A DNA stretch of 64,000 bases from SCTM01 sp965279655 (GTDB lineage Bacteria; Pseudomonadota; Alphaproteobacteria; Rhodospirillales; Rhodospirillaceae): the NCBI GenBank assembly GCA_965279655.1, contig OZ257255.1:3596001-3660000 (forward strand), read 5' to 3'. A model generated the notes under the pieces. It saw only the letters and a program-made list of their open reading frames with translations. It searched no databases and had not been told where the DNA came from. Shown here piece after piece: positions 1-9,051 of the stretch. Numbering within the stretch: position 1 is the stretch's first letter; each line of letters begins with the position of its first letter. Both the position numbers and the translations under genes were made by a program.

Positions 1-9
1 TAAGCACTT

Positions 10-2043
10 TCAGGTGTCTGTACGTAAACAGGCAAGGTCCTCTTTCGGCAATGGCTTGCTGAAATGGTAACCCTGGCAGAAATCGCAGCCTTGGGTGCGC
101 AATTCCAGCCAGTGCGCGGGATGCTCGACACCCTCAGCGACTGTCTTCAAGCCCAAGCTTTTCGCCATGGCAATGATACTGGCGGTGAGCGCCGCGGAGG
201 ATTCACCCGGCACCATCTTGCGCACGAAGGATTGATCGAGCTTCAGCTGATGGAATTTGAACTGCTGGAGGTAGGACAGGGCCGAGTACCCTGTGCCGAA
301 GTCGTCCAGCGCAAGGGTGACGCCCAACGCGGCAAGGTCTTCCAGCACGCGCTTGCAGGTGTCGACATCCTGCACCAGGGAGCTTTCGGTGATCTCGATC
401 TTGAGCAGGCTCGCCGGCAGGCCCGCGAACGCCAGGGTCTCGCGGACTTGCTCGACGAACCCTTCCGCGAACAATTGCTGCGGGGAAACGTTCACGGCAA
501 CGCCGATCTTGCGCTCCACGGATTGGTTCCAGGCCGTCGCATCGGCGCAGGCATTGGCAAGGCACCAGGCGCCGATCTGACGGATCAGGCCGGTCTCTTC
601 CGCCAGAGGAATGAATTGATCGGGACCGACGGGACCCAGTTCGGCGGAATCCCAGCGCAGGAGCGCTTCCAGAACCACGGTGTCGCCACTCTCCGCATCC
701 ACGATCGGCTGATAGACGAGTCGCAGTTCTTCGCGTTCGATCGCACGGCGTAGAAGGCTCGCGATGCGCGTGCGCTTTTCCGCCACATGGACCATGGAGT
801 CGCTGAACCGCACGGACGCCACGCCGGTCTTTTTGGCGTTCATCAAGGCCACATCGGCGCGCTGGAACAATTGCTCCGGCCCGTCGGCATCAACCGGGTA
901 CACGGCCGCGCCCAAAGTGACGCCGACAAAGACCTCCCGATCGCCCACCTTCATGGGCTCATCGAACAGGCGGTGAATATCCGCCATAACGTCGTCGATT
1001 TCCGTGTAGGCCGACACGGACGGGATCACCAGACAGAACTCATCGCCGCCGAGGCGGGCCACCATACAGGCCGACGGCATGGAGCTTTTCAGGCGCCAGG
1101 CCGCCTCGATCAGGATGTCGTCGCCGGCGGAATTGCCCAAGGTGTTATTGAGCGTACGGAACTCGTCGAGGTCGCACAGGATGATGCCCATGCGGGTGTC
1201 CGTGTGCTGCGCGAGCACCAGCGCATCGTCGATCAAGCGACGGCACAGGCGGCGATTGGGCAATTCGGTCAGGAGATCGTAGTTGGCCAGCCGGTTGAGC
1301 TCCGACTCCAGCGCCTTGCGTTCGGTGATGTCGACCCCCATGGCGCCGAGGCCGATGACACAGCCGTCGCCGTCGAAGATCGGGAATTTGATGGTCAGCA
1401 GTGTCGCGAGACGGCCGTCGATCAGCAGGTCCTGCTCGAATTCACGGGCAGCCTCTTCCATCAGCACCTGTTCGTCCGCGATCTCGAATTCCGCGGCCAG
1501 ATCGGCGGGGAAGATTTCGCTTGCCGTGCGGCCCACGGGGTCCGCGCTCCAGGGCGCGAAGAGGCGCCGCGCCGCGGTGTTCAGGCGCACGTATCGGCCC
1601 TCGAGATCCTTGACCGAGAGAAATGTCGGTGTTGCGTCGATAATGGCGGCCAGTTCGGCTTCGTTGCGCTGCTGCCGATCCGCCAGATCGAGGGTGACGG
1701 TGAGGTCCGCGATCGAACATTGGTAGCCCTTCACGGCGCCGGTTTTGCCCAGCAGCGGCACCGCGGAAAGACTGTAGTTCCTGCGTCCCAGGAGTTCGTG
1801 ATTGATGACGTAGCGATAGGCTTTCACCTCGCGCCCGCTGGCAAGCAACTCGCCCAACTGAGCAGCATGCGCCGGAGGAAGTCCCATCGCGACCGTCAGC
1901 GGCAACCCCACAGGCAAGTCATTCGCGAACGGCATTTCGCAACTGCCCGCGTCGGGCTCCTGGACCGTGCGGATCGCGAGATCCGCCGCCAGCGTCACCA
2001 TCCAGGTCGACATCATCTCAAGCGCCAGGGGGAAAGTGTCCAT
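10..2043 (-). CDS. PAS-GGDEF-EAL cyclic-di-GMP turnover protein
   Basis: A cytosolic 677-residue protein that probably makes and/or degrades cyclic-di-GMP. The N-terminal 115 residues are an unassigned sensory region, followed by a PAS domain at about 120-245 that ends in the usual DITERK linker. The GGDEF domain has an intact GGDEF at 332-336. The EAL domain begins with EALLRW at 459 and keeps EITES, DDFGTGYS and AEGVE, so both catalytic domains look complete. No signal peptide or membrane segment is visible. It is the last gene of the minus-strand chemotaxis block, 16 bp after cheW, which suggests that chemotaxis and second-messenger output are co-expressed. The start is ATG with only a weak upstream purine stretch. 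Whether synthesis or hydrolysis dominates cannot be read from sequence. Confidence 0.93.
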   Translation of the reverse strand: MDTFPLALEMMSTWMVTLAADLAIRTVQEPDAGSCEMPFANDLPVGLPLTVAMGLPPAHAAQLGELLASGREVKAYRYVINHELLGRRNYSLSAVPLLGKTGAVKGYQCSIADLTVTLDLADRQQRNEAELAAIIDATPTFLSVKDLEGRYVRLNTAARRLFAPWSADPVGRTASEIFPADLAAEFEIADEQVLMEEAAREFEQDLLIDGRLATLLTIKFPIFDGDGCVIGLGAMGVDITERKALESELNRLANYDLLTELPNRRLCRRLIDDALVLAQHTDTRMGIILCDLDEFRTLNNTLGNSAGDDILIEAAWRLKSSMPSACMVARLGGDEFCLVIPSVSAYTEIDDVMADIHRLFDEPMKVGDREVFVGVTLGAAVYPVDADGPEQLFQRADVALMNAKKTGVASVRFSDSMVHVAEKRTRIASLLRRAIEREELRLVYQPIVDAESGDTVVLEALLRWDSAELGPVGPDQFIPLAEETGLIRQIGAWCLANACADATAWNQSVERKIGVAVNVSPQQLFAEGFVEQVRETLAFAGLPASLLKIEITESSLVQDVDTCKRVLEDLAALGVTLALDDFGTGYSALSYLQQFKFHQLKLDQSFVRKMVPGESSAALTASIIAMAKSLGLKTVAEGVEHPAHWLELRTQGCDFCQGYHFSKPLPKEDLACLRTDT

Positions 2044-2059
2044 TTTTTGCCGCTAGGGG

Positions 2060-2533
2060 TCAGGCGGCCGCCCAGATGCGGCTCGCGGTGAAGAGATGCG
2101 TGAGTTCGAGGATCAGGATCAGGTGTTCGCCCGACTTCACGACACCGCGCGAGTAGGCGGAGAGCGCCGGCGGCATGGATCCGGGGTTCGCTTCGATCTC
2201 GCTTTCCGCCACAGAGAGCACTTCGCCCACGCGGTCCACCATCAGGCAAAACGGCTCGCCGCGATGTTCCACGACGATGCTCATGGGCCGCGGCTCGTCC
2301 CACTTGGCGCAGTTGAGGATCACGTGCAGATCGAGCGCCGTGACGATATGGCCGCGCAGGTTCATCAGGCCCGCGACCTGGCTGGGGGCCCGCGGGATCG
2401 GCGCGATTGTCTGCCGCCGCAGGACGTCGCGGACTTCGACCGCGCGCACGGCGAACATCTGCTGGCCGACGACGAAGGTCAGATAGTCGGATGCGGATGC
2501 GCGCACCGCGTGAATGTTGCTGATCGCGTTCAT
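2060..2533 (-). CDS. cheW: Chemotaxis coupling protein CheW
   Basis: A 157-residue single-domain CheW-like protein that should link the CheA kinase to chemoreceptors at the membrane array. The sequence shows the family pattern: YLTFVVGQQMFAV at the N terminus, the I-P-RAP segment, GLMNLRG near residue 57, and the VDRVGEV element before the C-terminal third. Its ATG overlaps the cheA stop codon in an ATGA arrangement (2530-2533), so translation is likely coupled to cheA. Length is normal for CheW. Confidence 0.93.
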   Translation of the reverse strand: MNAISNIHAVRASASDYLTFVVGQQMFAVRAVEVRDVLRRQTIAPIPRAPSQVAGLMNLRGHIVTALDLHVILNCAKWDEPRPMSIVVEHRGEPFCLMVDRVGEVLSVAESEIEANPGSMPPALSAYSRGVVKSGEHLILILELTHLFTASRIWAAA

Positions 2534-4770
2534 GCTGCTTCTCCAAATTGGATGACGTTGGCGGCCTGGTCGGCCTGGGCGAGGAAATAGGCGGGATCGA
2601 GGAAGTCGACCGAGCGTCCGGCAACGATCTGGCTACCGAGCACGCCGGGCCGGCGCGAGGGCCGCTCGAACTTCACTTCGACGGCGACGATGTCTTCGAG
2701 CTTTTCGATCGCCAGCCCAATCTGTGTGGCGCCCTTATTGAGGACGAGCACATGCTGGCGGCCGGAGTCGTGGATGCCCGCAGGGCCGTCGACGGCTGTC
2801 AGAGTCAGCAGTTCGCCGCGGTACTGGATGACCGGCTGGCCTTGGATCCATTCCACCGCGGCCATGTCGAGCGACTCGATTCGGCTGACGTCGCTGAGGG
2901 TCACGGCCATATTGCCCAGGGCACTGCCCTTGAAGATCAGGACGTCCTGGGTGTTGCTGATCACCGCGCGTTCATCCTCGGCATCCGTGGCCTCGGGAGC
3001 CTCGGCCCCGAGTCTGGTGCCGAGCGCGTTGGTATCCAAGATCAAGACCACCGTGCCGTCGCCGAGGATGGTGTTGCCGGAATAGATGCCGGCGGCCTTG
3101 GCGAGATCGCTCAAGGGCTTCACCACGATTTCTTCCGCGTCCGTGATGCGTTCGACCGCGACGCCGAAGGTCAGGCTGCCGGAGTGGCACACCACGACGC
3201 TGCGGTCCGCCGACGGATTCTTCAGGTCCAAGGTGCCGGCGAGGCTCAGCACCGGCAGAAGACGATTGCGCAGGCGAATGACCGGCGCGCCGGAGATCTG
3301 CTCCAAGGCGGGGCCGTCCTTGCCGGTACGCACAACTTCGCGCACGGCAATCTGCGGGATGGCGTAACGCTGGCCCGTGGTTTCCACGATCAACGCGTTG
3401 ACGATAGCGAGGGTGAGCGGGATCTTGACCGTGAAGGTCGAGCCCTTGCCCTCGATCGAGCGGAATTCCAAGGTGCCGCCGATCTTCTCGATGTTCGAGC
3501 GCACCACGTCCATGCCGACTCCGCGGCCCGAGACGTTGGTGACCTTCTCCGCGGTGGAGAAGCCCGCTTTCATGATGAACTGATGAATCTGGTTCTCGTC
3601 CATCGCGGCGAGTTCGGCGTCCGTGGCGAGTCCCTTCTCGATGATCTTGGCGCGGATGCGCGCGGTGTTCAGACCGCGGCCGTCGTCGACGATCTCGATA
3701 ATGATGTGACCGCCCTCGTGGCGGGCGGACAGGCGAATCGTGCCCATCGCGTCTTTGCCGGCCGCGGCGCGGTCCGCCGGATTCTCCAGGCCGTGATCGG
3801 CGGAATTGCGGACCATGTGGGTGAGCGGATCTCGGATCATCTCCAGCACCTGGCGATCCAGTTCCGTTTCCGCACCGATCATTTGCAGATCGATCTTCTT
3901 GCCGAGTTCCGCGGCCAGGTCGCGCACGATGCGCGGCAGCTTGCTCCAGGCATTGCCGATCGGCTGCATGCGCGTCTTCATGACGCTTTCCTGCAACTCT
4001 GAGGTGATGCGGTTCAGGCGCTGCACCGGTGCCTTGTAGGGACTCTCGTCCTGTGTGCGGTTGATCTGCAGGAGTTGATTGCGCGTGAGCACCATCTCGC
4101 TCACCAGCGTCATGAGGTTCTCGAGGACGTCGACTCCAACGCGAATGGTGGTCTGCGCGTCTTTCTGCGCATCGGATTGCGGGGCCACGTCCTTCTTCAC
4201 GGCCGGCAGGGCAGCGACGGGCTGAGCGACCGGGGTCGGCTCGACCGGAGTCGGCGCGGTCGCAGCGGCGACCTCTTCCAGCAACTCCGCGGCGACGGGG
4301 AAACCTTTGCTGGCGACGATAGGCGTTGTGGTCGGGGCGCTCGTCACTATAACCGGGACGGCTTCCGTCGGCGTGGGTGCGGCAGCCGGGGCCTTGCCGT
4401 CGGCGATCGCGCGCAGTTCACCGATCAGGACCGAGTCGTCGCCTTCCGGCTCGGCGCCGGAGGCCTGAAGGGCCTCGACGATGCCGCGGATGACGTCGAT
4501 GCAGCGCAGAATGGCGCTGACCGCACCCGGGGTCACGTCGAGGGTCTTGTCGCGAAATTTGCCGAGCACATCTTCGCCGGCGTGCGCCACGCGCTCGAGT
4601 CGGCCGAGGCCGAGGAACCCGCAGGTGCCCTTGACGGTATGCATCAAGCGGAAGATGCGGCCCAAGGTATCCGCGTCCTCAGGCGAACGCTCGAACGCGA
4701 CCATGTCGCGATCGAGATGTCCCAGGCTTTCCGTGGTCTCGGTGACAAATTCTTGGATTAGGTCGTCCAT
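2530..4770 (-). CDS. cheA: Chemotaxis histidine kinase CheA, P2-less with two CheW-like domains
   Basis: A 746-residue CheA that autophosphorylates and should pass phosphate to CheY and perhaps the nearby NarL-type regulator. The P1/Hpt domain has the phospho-acceptor His44 in HTVKGT. Residues of about 120-205 are a Pro/Ala/Thr-rich linker with no recognisable P2 (CheY-binding) domain. P3 dimerisation starts around IRVGVDVLENLM, P4 carries the N box (MVRNSADHGLEN) and the VDDGRGL glycine box, and P5 is CheW-like. About 150 further C-terminal residues look like a second CheW-like module. There is no receiver domain. It overlaps cheW by 4 bp. P2-less kinases are known, but the doubled P5 is unusual. 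Confidence 0.92.
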   Translation of the reverse strand: MDDLIQEFVTETTESLGHLDRDMVAFERSPEDADTLGRIFRLMHTVKGTCGFLGLGRLERVAHAGEDVLGKFRDKTLDVTPGAVSAILRCIDVIRGIVEALQASGAEPEGDDSVLIGELRAIADGKAPAAAPTPTEAVPVIVTSAPTTTPIVASKGFPVAAELLEEVAAATAPTPVEPTPVAQPVAALPAVKKDVAPQSDAQKDAQTTIRVGVDVLENLMTLVSEMVLTRNQLLQINRTQDESPYKAPVQRLNRITSELQESVMKTRMQPIGNAWSKLPRIVRDLAAELGKKIDLQMIGAETELDRQVLEMIRDPLTHMVRNSADHGLENPADRAAAGKDAMGTIRLSARHEGGHIIIEIVDDGRGLNTARIRAKIIEKGLATDAELAAMDENQIHQFIMKAGFSTAEKVTNVSGRGVGMDVVRSNIEKIGGTLEFRSIEGKGSTFTVKIPLTLAIVNALIVETTGQRYAIPQIAVREVVRTGKDGPALEQISGAPVIRLRNRLLPVLSLAGTLDLKNPSADRSVVVCHSGSLTFGVAVERITDAEEIVVKPLSDLAKAAGIYSGNTILGDGTVVLILDTNALGTRLGAEAPEATDAEDERAVISNTQDVLIFKGSALGNMAVTLSDVSRIESLDMAAVEWIQGQPVIQYRGELLTLTAVDGPAGIHDSGRQHVLVLNKGATQIGLAIEKLEDIVAVEVKFERPSRRPGVLGSQIVAGRSVDFLDPAYFLAQADQAANVIQFGEAA

Positions 4771-4920
4771 GTGGGCTCTCCCGTTTTGGCCTCGTGTGTG
4801 AGGCTGTTTCTAAACGGGGACCGGCGTTAGGACGATGGATGCAGAGGGGTGGGCGATGGGGGAGGAGGTATGCGCCGCGCCTAAACCTTTCGTAGGGGGC
4901 GCGGCGGGAGCGAGCGCGAA

Positions 4921-5574
4921 CTACTCGGCGAAGCGCTGCTCGTAGGACAGGCGCACGGCGTCGGCGCGATTCGTGGCGCCGATCTTGCGGTAGGCATTGC
5001 GCAGATGGATCTTGATCGTGATCTCCTGCAGGCCCAGGTCGAGGCCGATCTGCTTGTTCGACTTGCCGGCGATCAGCAGGCGCATGATCTCCTGCTCGCG
5101 CTCGGTCAGCTTGCGGAAAGGGCTGTCCTCCGCCGGACCGGCTGAGCGTTCCGCCCCGCCCTCGAACGGCGACGGGCCATCCGCGCCATCGACGGCGATC
5201 GACGGAATGTAGCGTTCGCCTTCCATCACGGCCTGGATGGCGCGTTGCAGAGTTTTGCCGGAAGCGGTTTTCGGAATGAAGCCGGCGGCGCCGCGCTCGA
5301 GCACGGCGTTGACCGTGCGCTTGTCGGTGAAGCCGGACAGGACGACCACGGGCTTATCACCGGCGGCGCTTTTCATGCGCTCCAGGCCTTCCAGGCCGTT
5401 CATCCCCGGCATCTGCAGATCGAGCAGGATCAGATCGGTGGTGGGGGTGAGCGCGGCCAACGCGGCATCGAGGCTGCCGACCTGGACGATGTTCACATCT
5501 TCGCCCAAACGGCGGATATGTTCGGAAACGCTTTCGCGCACCAGCGTATGATCGTCGGCGAAAATAATGTGCAC
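4921..5574 (-). CDS. NarL/FixJ-type response regulator
   Basis: A two-domain transcriptional response regulator. The receiver starts HIIFADDH and has a phospho-acceptor Asp in LILLDLQMPGMNG. The C-terminal LuxR-type helix-turn-helix is LTEREQEIMRLLIAGKSNKQ, and it continues with a recognition helix ending near NAYRKIGATNR. I chose the internal GTG at 5574 because AGGGG lies seven bases upstream. The longer reading to 5607 would start with a GTG that has no ribosome site and would add 11 non-conserved residues. Sitting between cheA and the unknown che-linked genes, it may be phosphorylated by this CheA, which would couple the array to gene expression. That is inference from position only. Confidence 0.87.
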   Translation of the reverse strand: MHIIFADDHTLVRESVSEHIRRLGEDVNIVQVGSLDAALAALTPTTDLILLDLQMPGMNGLEGLERMKSAAGDKPVVVLSGFTDKRTVNAVLERGAAGFIPKTASGKTLQRAIQAVMEGERYIPSIAVDGADGPSPFEGGAERSAGPAEDSPFRKLTEREQEIMRLLIAGKSNKQIGLDLGLQEITIKIHLRNAYRKIGATNRADAVRLSYEQRFAE

Positions 5575-5633
5575 AGCGCCACCCCTAGTCCCTTCGAAGC
5601 CTAACACTGTCGCGCGCCCGAAAACATAAGCAT

Positions 5634-6608
5634 CTATGCCGCCTTAAGCATACTGCGCGCGGACGTGAATTTTCCCGCGAGCAGTCGGTAAGTGTCTGAG
5701 ATCAACAGGTCAATCGGCCGCGAGCGCTTGAGCGGGGTCTCGTCCCACTTCGGCAGCAGCGGATCCCAGTCGCGCAGGATGAAGTGCAGGTCGTCGCGCG
5801 TGCGGCGGATGAACTCAACCTGGCGTTCGAGGGACTTGAGCGCACCGATGATCTCGCTGGTCTGCGCGTCGACTTCCTCGAATTTTCGGGTGTAGACCAA
5901 GACCGCCTTGGCCGCGAGTTGCGACACGCGTTGCAGGTCTTCGCGGCCCTTCTGGTCCCCGCTGTAGTGGCTGCGCAGGTGCTGCAGCTTCCGCAGCACG
6001 CCGGTGACCTTCTGGAACCGGTCCCGCAGCGCTTCGATGAAGCAGAGCTCGCGGGCGAGCAGTTCGATCTGTTGAAGCACCGCCTCGAAGTCGGAGCGCG
6101 GGCGTCCGAGCGCCTCCGCGGCAGCCTCGAAAGCTTCCTTGAGCTTGGTCTTGTTTTCGATCTGGTCGAGGAAGTTGCCGAGTTCGTCGTTGTCGGTGAG
6201 GACGATCTCCTTGCCGGACACCCAGGACAGAAGCTGCACCTGGAGTCGGCGGTAGGCGATTTCCTTGTGGCGCGGGGCGATGGACCAGGAGGCCGAGCCG
6301 TCGATGATCTCAGATGGGATTTTGTCGCCGGGACGGATGTCGGGCACATAGCGCAGGCCCTTCACCGCCGTGACGATCATCTTGTCGTCCGCGCCGCCGG
6401 CCGGGATGGCGAACGCGACGCGCAGGGCCTGGATGTCCATCGAGCCGTCGATTTCACCGTAGGTGACGAAGAAGCGAGGCTCCTGCCGCGGGCCGACCAA
6501 AGCGAAACGCGCGCCGGGCACGGTAAAGACCTTGGCCTCGAACTCGAAGTGGGTGATCCCATCGCGCTTCTCCGTAGACATCGCCTGTTCCATGATGTGC
6601 AAGGCCAT
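5634..6608 (-). CDS. Unknown protein in chemotaxis cluster
   Basis: I do not recognise this family. The protein has about 324 residues and is hydrophilic, with no signal peptide or membrane helix. The first 120 residues look beta-rich (FEAKVFTVPGARFALV and onward), and residues 140-300 are strongly helical with heptad-like stretches that could form a coiled coil. It lies on the same strand between the 80-residue gene and the response regulator, inside the che block, so a role in array assembly or kinase control is plausible but unproven. The start is uncertain. The longest reading begins at a TTG (6623), ATGs are at 6608, 6593 and 6581, and only 6581 has a GGA at reasonable spacing. Confidence 0.7.
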   Translation of the reverse strand: MALHIMEQAMSTEKRDGITHFEFEAKVFTVPGARFALVGPRQEPRFFVTYGEIDGSMDIQALRVAFAIPAGGADDKMIVTAVKGLRYVPDIRPGDKIPSEIIDGSASWSIAPRHKEIAYRRLQVQLLSWVSGKEIVLTDNDELGNFLDQIENKTKLKEAFEAAAEALGRPRSDFEAVLQQIELLARELCFIEALRDRFQKVTGVLRKLQHLRSHYSGDQKGREDLQRVSQLAAKAVLVYTRKFEEVDAQTSEIIGALKSLERQVEFIRRTRDDLHFILRDWDPLLPKWDETPLKRSRPIDLLISDTYRLLAGKFTSARSMLKAA

Positions 6609-6718
6609 CTTGTTGAGTGCCAATTCCGAAGTGCGTTATGCCAGGGCTTCTCTCCCGCGGCTTGCGGCGAAAGGTAGGGTGCGGCGGTTCTGTCGTTTGC
6701 TCGCCTACAACCGAAAGC

Positions 6719-6961
6719 TTAGGCCGCGGCGGCCGGCGCCGGCTTGTGGGCGCTGCGGCGGGCGGCGAAGAACTGGCGCATGCGCACGCGATCGCTCTCC
6801 TGATCGAACCAGATGATCATAATCTTGCGGCGGGTCTTGCCGCTTTCGTCCAGGCCGCCGATCGAGATCTGATACGGACCTTGCGCATATTGTCCGATGA
6901 CGTTGTCCAGTTCATCGAAGGTCAGGTGGGTTTTTACGGTCATGCCGTAACGCTGCGCCAT
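6719..6961 (-). CDS. Small 80-aa protein of unknown function in chemotaxis cluster
   Basis: A small soluble protein with an Ala/Pro-rich tail (AHKPAPAAAA) and a compact core containing KIMIIWFDQESDRVRMRQFF. I see no known domain. The start at 6961 is supported by a TGAGG ribosome site eight bases upstream and by its position eight bases after the stop of the preceding gene, which implies one transcript. An open frame extends further upstream but overlaps the neighbour in the wrong frame. The conserved-looking core and operonic placement suggest a small partner of the two larger unknown che-linked proteins. Confidence 0.72.
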   Translation of the reverse strand: MAQRYGMTVKTHLTFDELDNVIGQYAQGPYQISIGGLDESGKTRRKIMIIWFDQESDRVRMRQFFAARRSAHKPAPAAAA

Positions 6962-6969
6962 GGCAAACC

Positions 6970-8010
6970 TCAGTTGAAATCGGTCATGGCGGGGGCGCGC
7001 TTCTCGAACTCGCGGATGCGCGTCATCCCGGCCTTCAATTCCGACATGATGAAATCCGCCCGGCGCACGGGGCCGCCGACGTTGCGGCGCGGGAACATTT
7101 CCGCCCAGGAGTCCATCTTCACGGTGAGCGCGCACAGGATGCCGCCCATGGTGATGTGATAGGCCTTGATGAGTGTTTCGATCTTGCGGAAGCGTTCCGC
7201 CGACAGGTTGTCCCACATCGCCTTGGTCTGACGGTTGAAGGCCTCCAGACGGCCGGTGACGGAGCTCAAAAGCTCCGTAAAGTGCTTTTCCATCTCATCG
7301 CAGGTGAGCATGAGCTGGATATTGCTGCGCATCTGGTAGCTCTTCTTGAGGTCGCGCATACAATCGAGGAAGTCCTCGATGATCGGCGTGAGGCGCTCCA
7401 GGCATTGGCGGTAATAGGCGAGCGACAGGAAGATGTCGGCGTAGTCCTCAAGAAAGCGCGGGATATCGTGCAGACCGATACCCAGGGTCGCGGCCATCAT
7501 CGCGAGCTTGCGGCGGGCGGTCGTGATGTCCGGATCGCGGAACATGCCCACCACGTCCTCGAAGGTCGCGATGGTGGTGTCTTGAGAGCCGTAGACTTTG
7601 GCCAGGAGCGGCCGGGTGAACTCCTTCATGTAAACGGCGAGTTCGCGGGTCTTTTCCGGCGATAGCTTCAGGGCTGCCGCGTTGTTGACCTCGATGCCGT
7701 GGGACCGCAGCAGGACGCGAAGGCTGTAGACGTCGTAGCTCGGCATCAATTCGAGTTTGCGCAGCAGCACGAAGTCCGGGTGCGTGTTCGCGAAGCCAAA
7801 TTCCTGCGGCAGCTTTTCCACGTCGATCTGCCCGCTGCCGGCCTCGCGGTCGCGGAACATCTCGAGCACGCTGACCAAGCGGTTGTTCTTCACCATCCGC
7901 CCCCGGCGCAGCATGGGATGCTCCAGCGGAACGATCGCCAACGGCAGCGTGTGCAGGCTGTCGCGGTCCGCCGGGTCGATCAGTTCCGTGGTTGAGGGCT
8001 GGCAGGTCAT
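6970..8010 (-). CDS. Unknown helical protein in chemotaxis cluster
   Basis: A protein of 346 residues with no family I recognise. After a 40-residue lead it is almost entirely predicted helix, including a run around DIFLSLAYYRQCLERL that resembles a four-helix-bundle protein. No signal peptide or transmembrane helix is seen. The ATG at 8010 lies four bases after the cheZ stop. The longer open frame to 8097 would overlap cheZ out of frame and is unlikely. Being immediately downstream of cheY-cheZ, and followed by two more unknown genes before cheA, it is a good candidate for an uncharacterised chemotaxis accessory factor. Confidence 0.75.
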   Translation of the reverse strand: MTCQPSTTELIDPADRDSLHTLPLAIVPLEHPMLRRGRMVKNNRLVSVLEMFRDREAGSGQIDVEKLPQEFGFANTHPDFVLLRKLELMPSYDVYSLRVLLRSHGIEVNNAAALKLSPEKTRELAVYMKEFTRPLLAKVYGSQDTTIATFEDVVGMFRDPDITTARRKLAMMAATLGIGLHDIPRFLEDYADIFLSLAYYRQCLERLTPIIEDFLDCMRDLKKSYQMRSNIQLMLTCDEMEKHFTELLSSVTGRLEAFNRQTKAMWDNLSAERFRKIETLIKAYHITMGGILCALTVKMDSWAEMFPRRNVGGPVRRADFIMSELKAGMTRIREFEKRAPAMTDFN

Positions 8011-8014
8011 GATG

Positions 8015-8638
8015 TCAGCCGAAGCCGAGGAGGGCGTCGATCTCGGCCTGCGAGCGGCCAGCCCCAGGCAACTGGGGCCCGTTGAGCAGATCTTCATCCG
8101 TCAGTTCGGCAAAGGACGCCGGCAGCGGTTCCGGCGTCACGAACGATGGCAGGCTGGTCTCGGAGGACAGCATCTGGTCGATGCGGTCTTCGATCACCTT
8201 CAGGGTCTTCACGACCTTGGTGATGCGCTGGCCCGTGATGTCCTGGAACGAACAGGCCTCGAAAATGGAGGTGACGGCGTTCATTGCCTTTTCGGATTTG
8301 TCCGCCGGCAAGTCGCCCGCCAGTTCCATCAGCACGTCGCCGGCGTCCATGATGCGCGTGCTCGCGTCCGCCGTGGCGGCAACGATGGCATCGAGTTCAT
8401 CGGTGGCTTTGGGCAGGAAGCTCGATTTGACCTCATCCGGACGCAGCGCGGCGATCTCCGCCTTGGTCTGTTCGATGAAGGCCGCGAGGCGCTTCAGCTG
8501 CTGATACAAGCCCTTATCTGACGGCCAGCTTTGCATCAGCGTGGTGACGCTGCGTTGCACGCCGTTCAGATTCGGCTTGGCCGCCGAAGCGTCGGAAATC
8601 GCCGAGCCGAGTTCGGCGCTGGTGAGAATCTTGTCCAT
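8015..8638 (-). CDS. cheZ: CheZ-like CheY-P phosphatase
   Basis: A 207-residue CheZ-family protein that would remove phosphate from CheY and end the tumble/turn signal. It has the diagnostic segment FEACSFQDITGQRITKVV, in which the Asp-Ile-Thr-Gly-Gln core supplies the catalytic Gln. The C terminus, SQAEIDALLGFG, matches the CheY-docking peptide found at CheZ C termini. The middle is helical, as expected for the long four-helix bundle. It follows cheY by 26 bp on the minus strand and is closely followed by an unknown gene. Annotation pipelines might call it only protein phosphatase CheZ. Confidence 0.9.
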   Translation of the reverse strand: MDKILTSAELGSAISDASAAKPNLNGVQRSVTTLMQSWPSDKGLYQQLKRLAAFIEQTKAEIAALRPDEVKSSFLPKATDELDAIVAATADASTRIMDAGDVLMELAGDLPADKSEKAMNAVTSIFEACSFQDITGQRITKVVKTLKVIEDRIDQMLSSETSLPSFVTPEPLPASFAELTDEDLLNGPQLPGAGRSQAEIDALLGFG

Positions 8639-8664
8639 CGCTCATGTCCCCTTGCGATGTACGG

Positions 8665-9051
8665 CTAGAAAGCGCCGAGGACGCTGGTGATCTTGCCCTT
8701 CAACGTCTCGCTGTTGAACGGCTTCACGATGTAGTTGGACACACCGGCCTTCTTGGCTTCGACCACGTTCTCGGTCTTGCTCTCGGCGGTGATCATGATG
8801 AACGGGATCGCCTGCAACTCCGCGTCCTGGCGCACTTCGCGCAGGAGCTGGATGCCGGTCATCGGCTCCATGTTCCAGTCGGAGATGACGAGGCCGTACT
8901 TCTTCATCTTCATTTTCTGCAGGGCCTGCGCGCCGTCGCTGGCTTCGTCGACGTTGTTGAAGCCGATCTGCTTCAGCAGGTTTCGGATGATTCGCAGCAT
9001 CGTCGCGTAGTCGTCGACGATCAGCACGTCCATGGTGGTGTCGATAGCCAT
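8665..9051 (-). CDS. cheY: Chemotaxis response regulator CheY
   Basis: A single-domain receiver of 128 residues that should carry the phosphate signal from CheA to the flagellar switch. Visible hallmarks are the acidic pair in VLIVDDYATM, the phospho-acceptor Asp in LVISDWNMEPMTG, the switch Thr in MITAES and the conserved Lys in YIVKPFN. It is the first gene of the minus-strand block, so the promoter should lie between 9052 and 9322, a gap shared with a divergent gene. The adjacent cheZ supports assignment as the motor CheY rather than a generic receiver. Confidence 0.93.
   Translation of the reverse strand: MAIDTTMDVLIVDDYATMLRIIRNLLKQIGFNNVDEASDGAQALQKMKMKKYGLVISDWNMEPMTGIQLLREVRQDAELQAIPFIMITAESKTENVVEAKKAGVSNYIVKPFNSETLKGKITSVLGAF

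Noticed and set aside
787..2091. Long plus-strand open frame of 434 codons opposite the GGDEF-EAL gene
   Set aside because: It is the GC-driven mirror of a clearly recognisable gene and has no domain, ribosome site or family resemblance.
2548..4002. 484-codon plus-strand open frame opposite cheA
   Set aside because: It is rich in His/Arg/Asp with no folded-protein pattern; cheA on the other strand has full domain structure.
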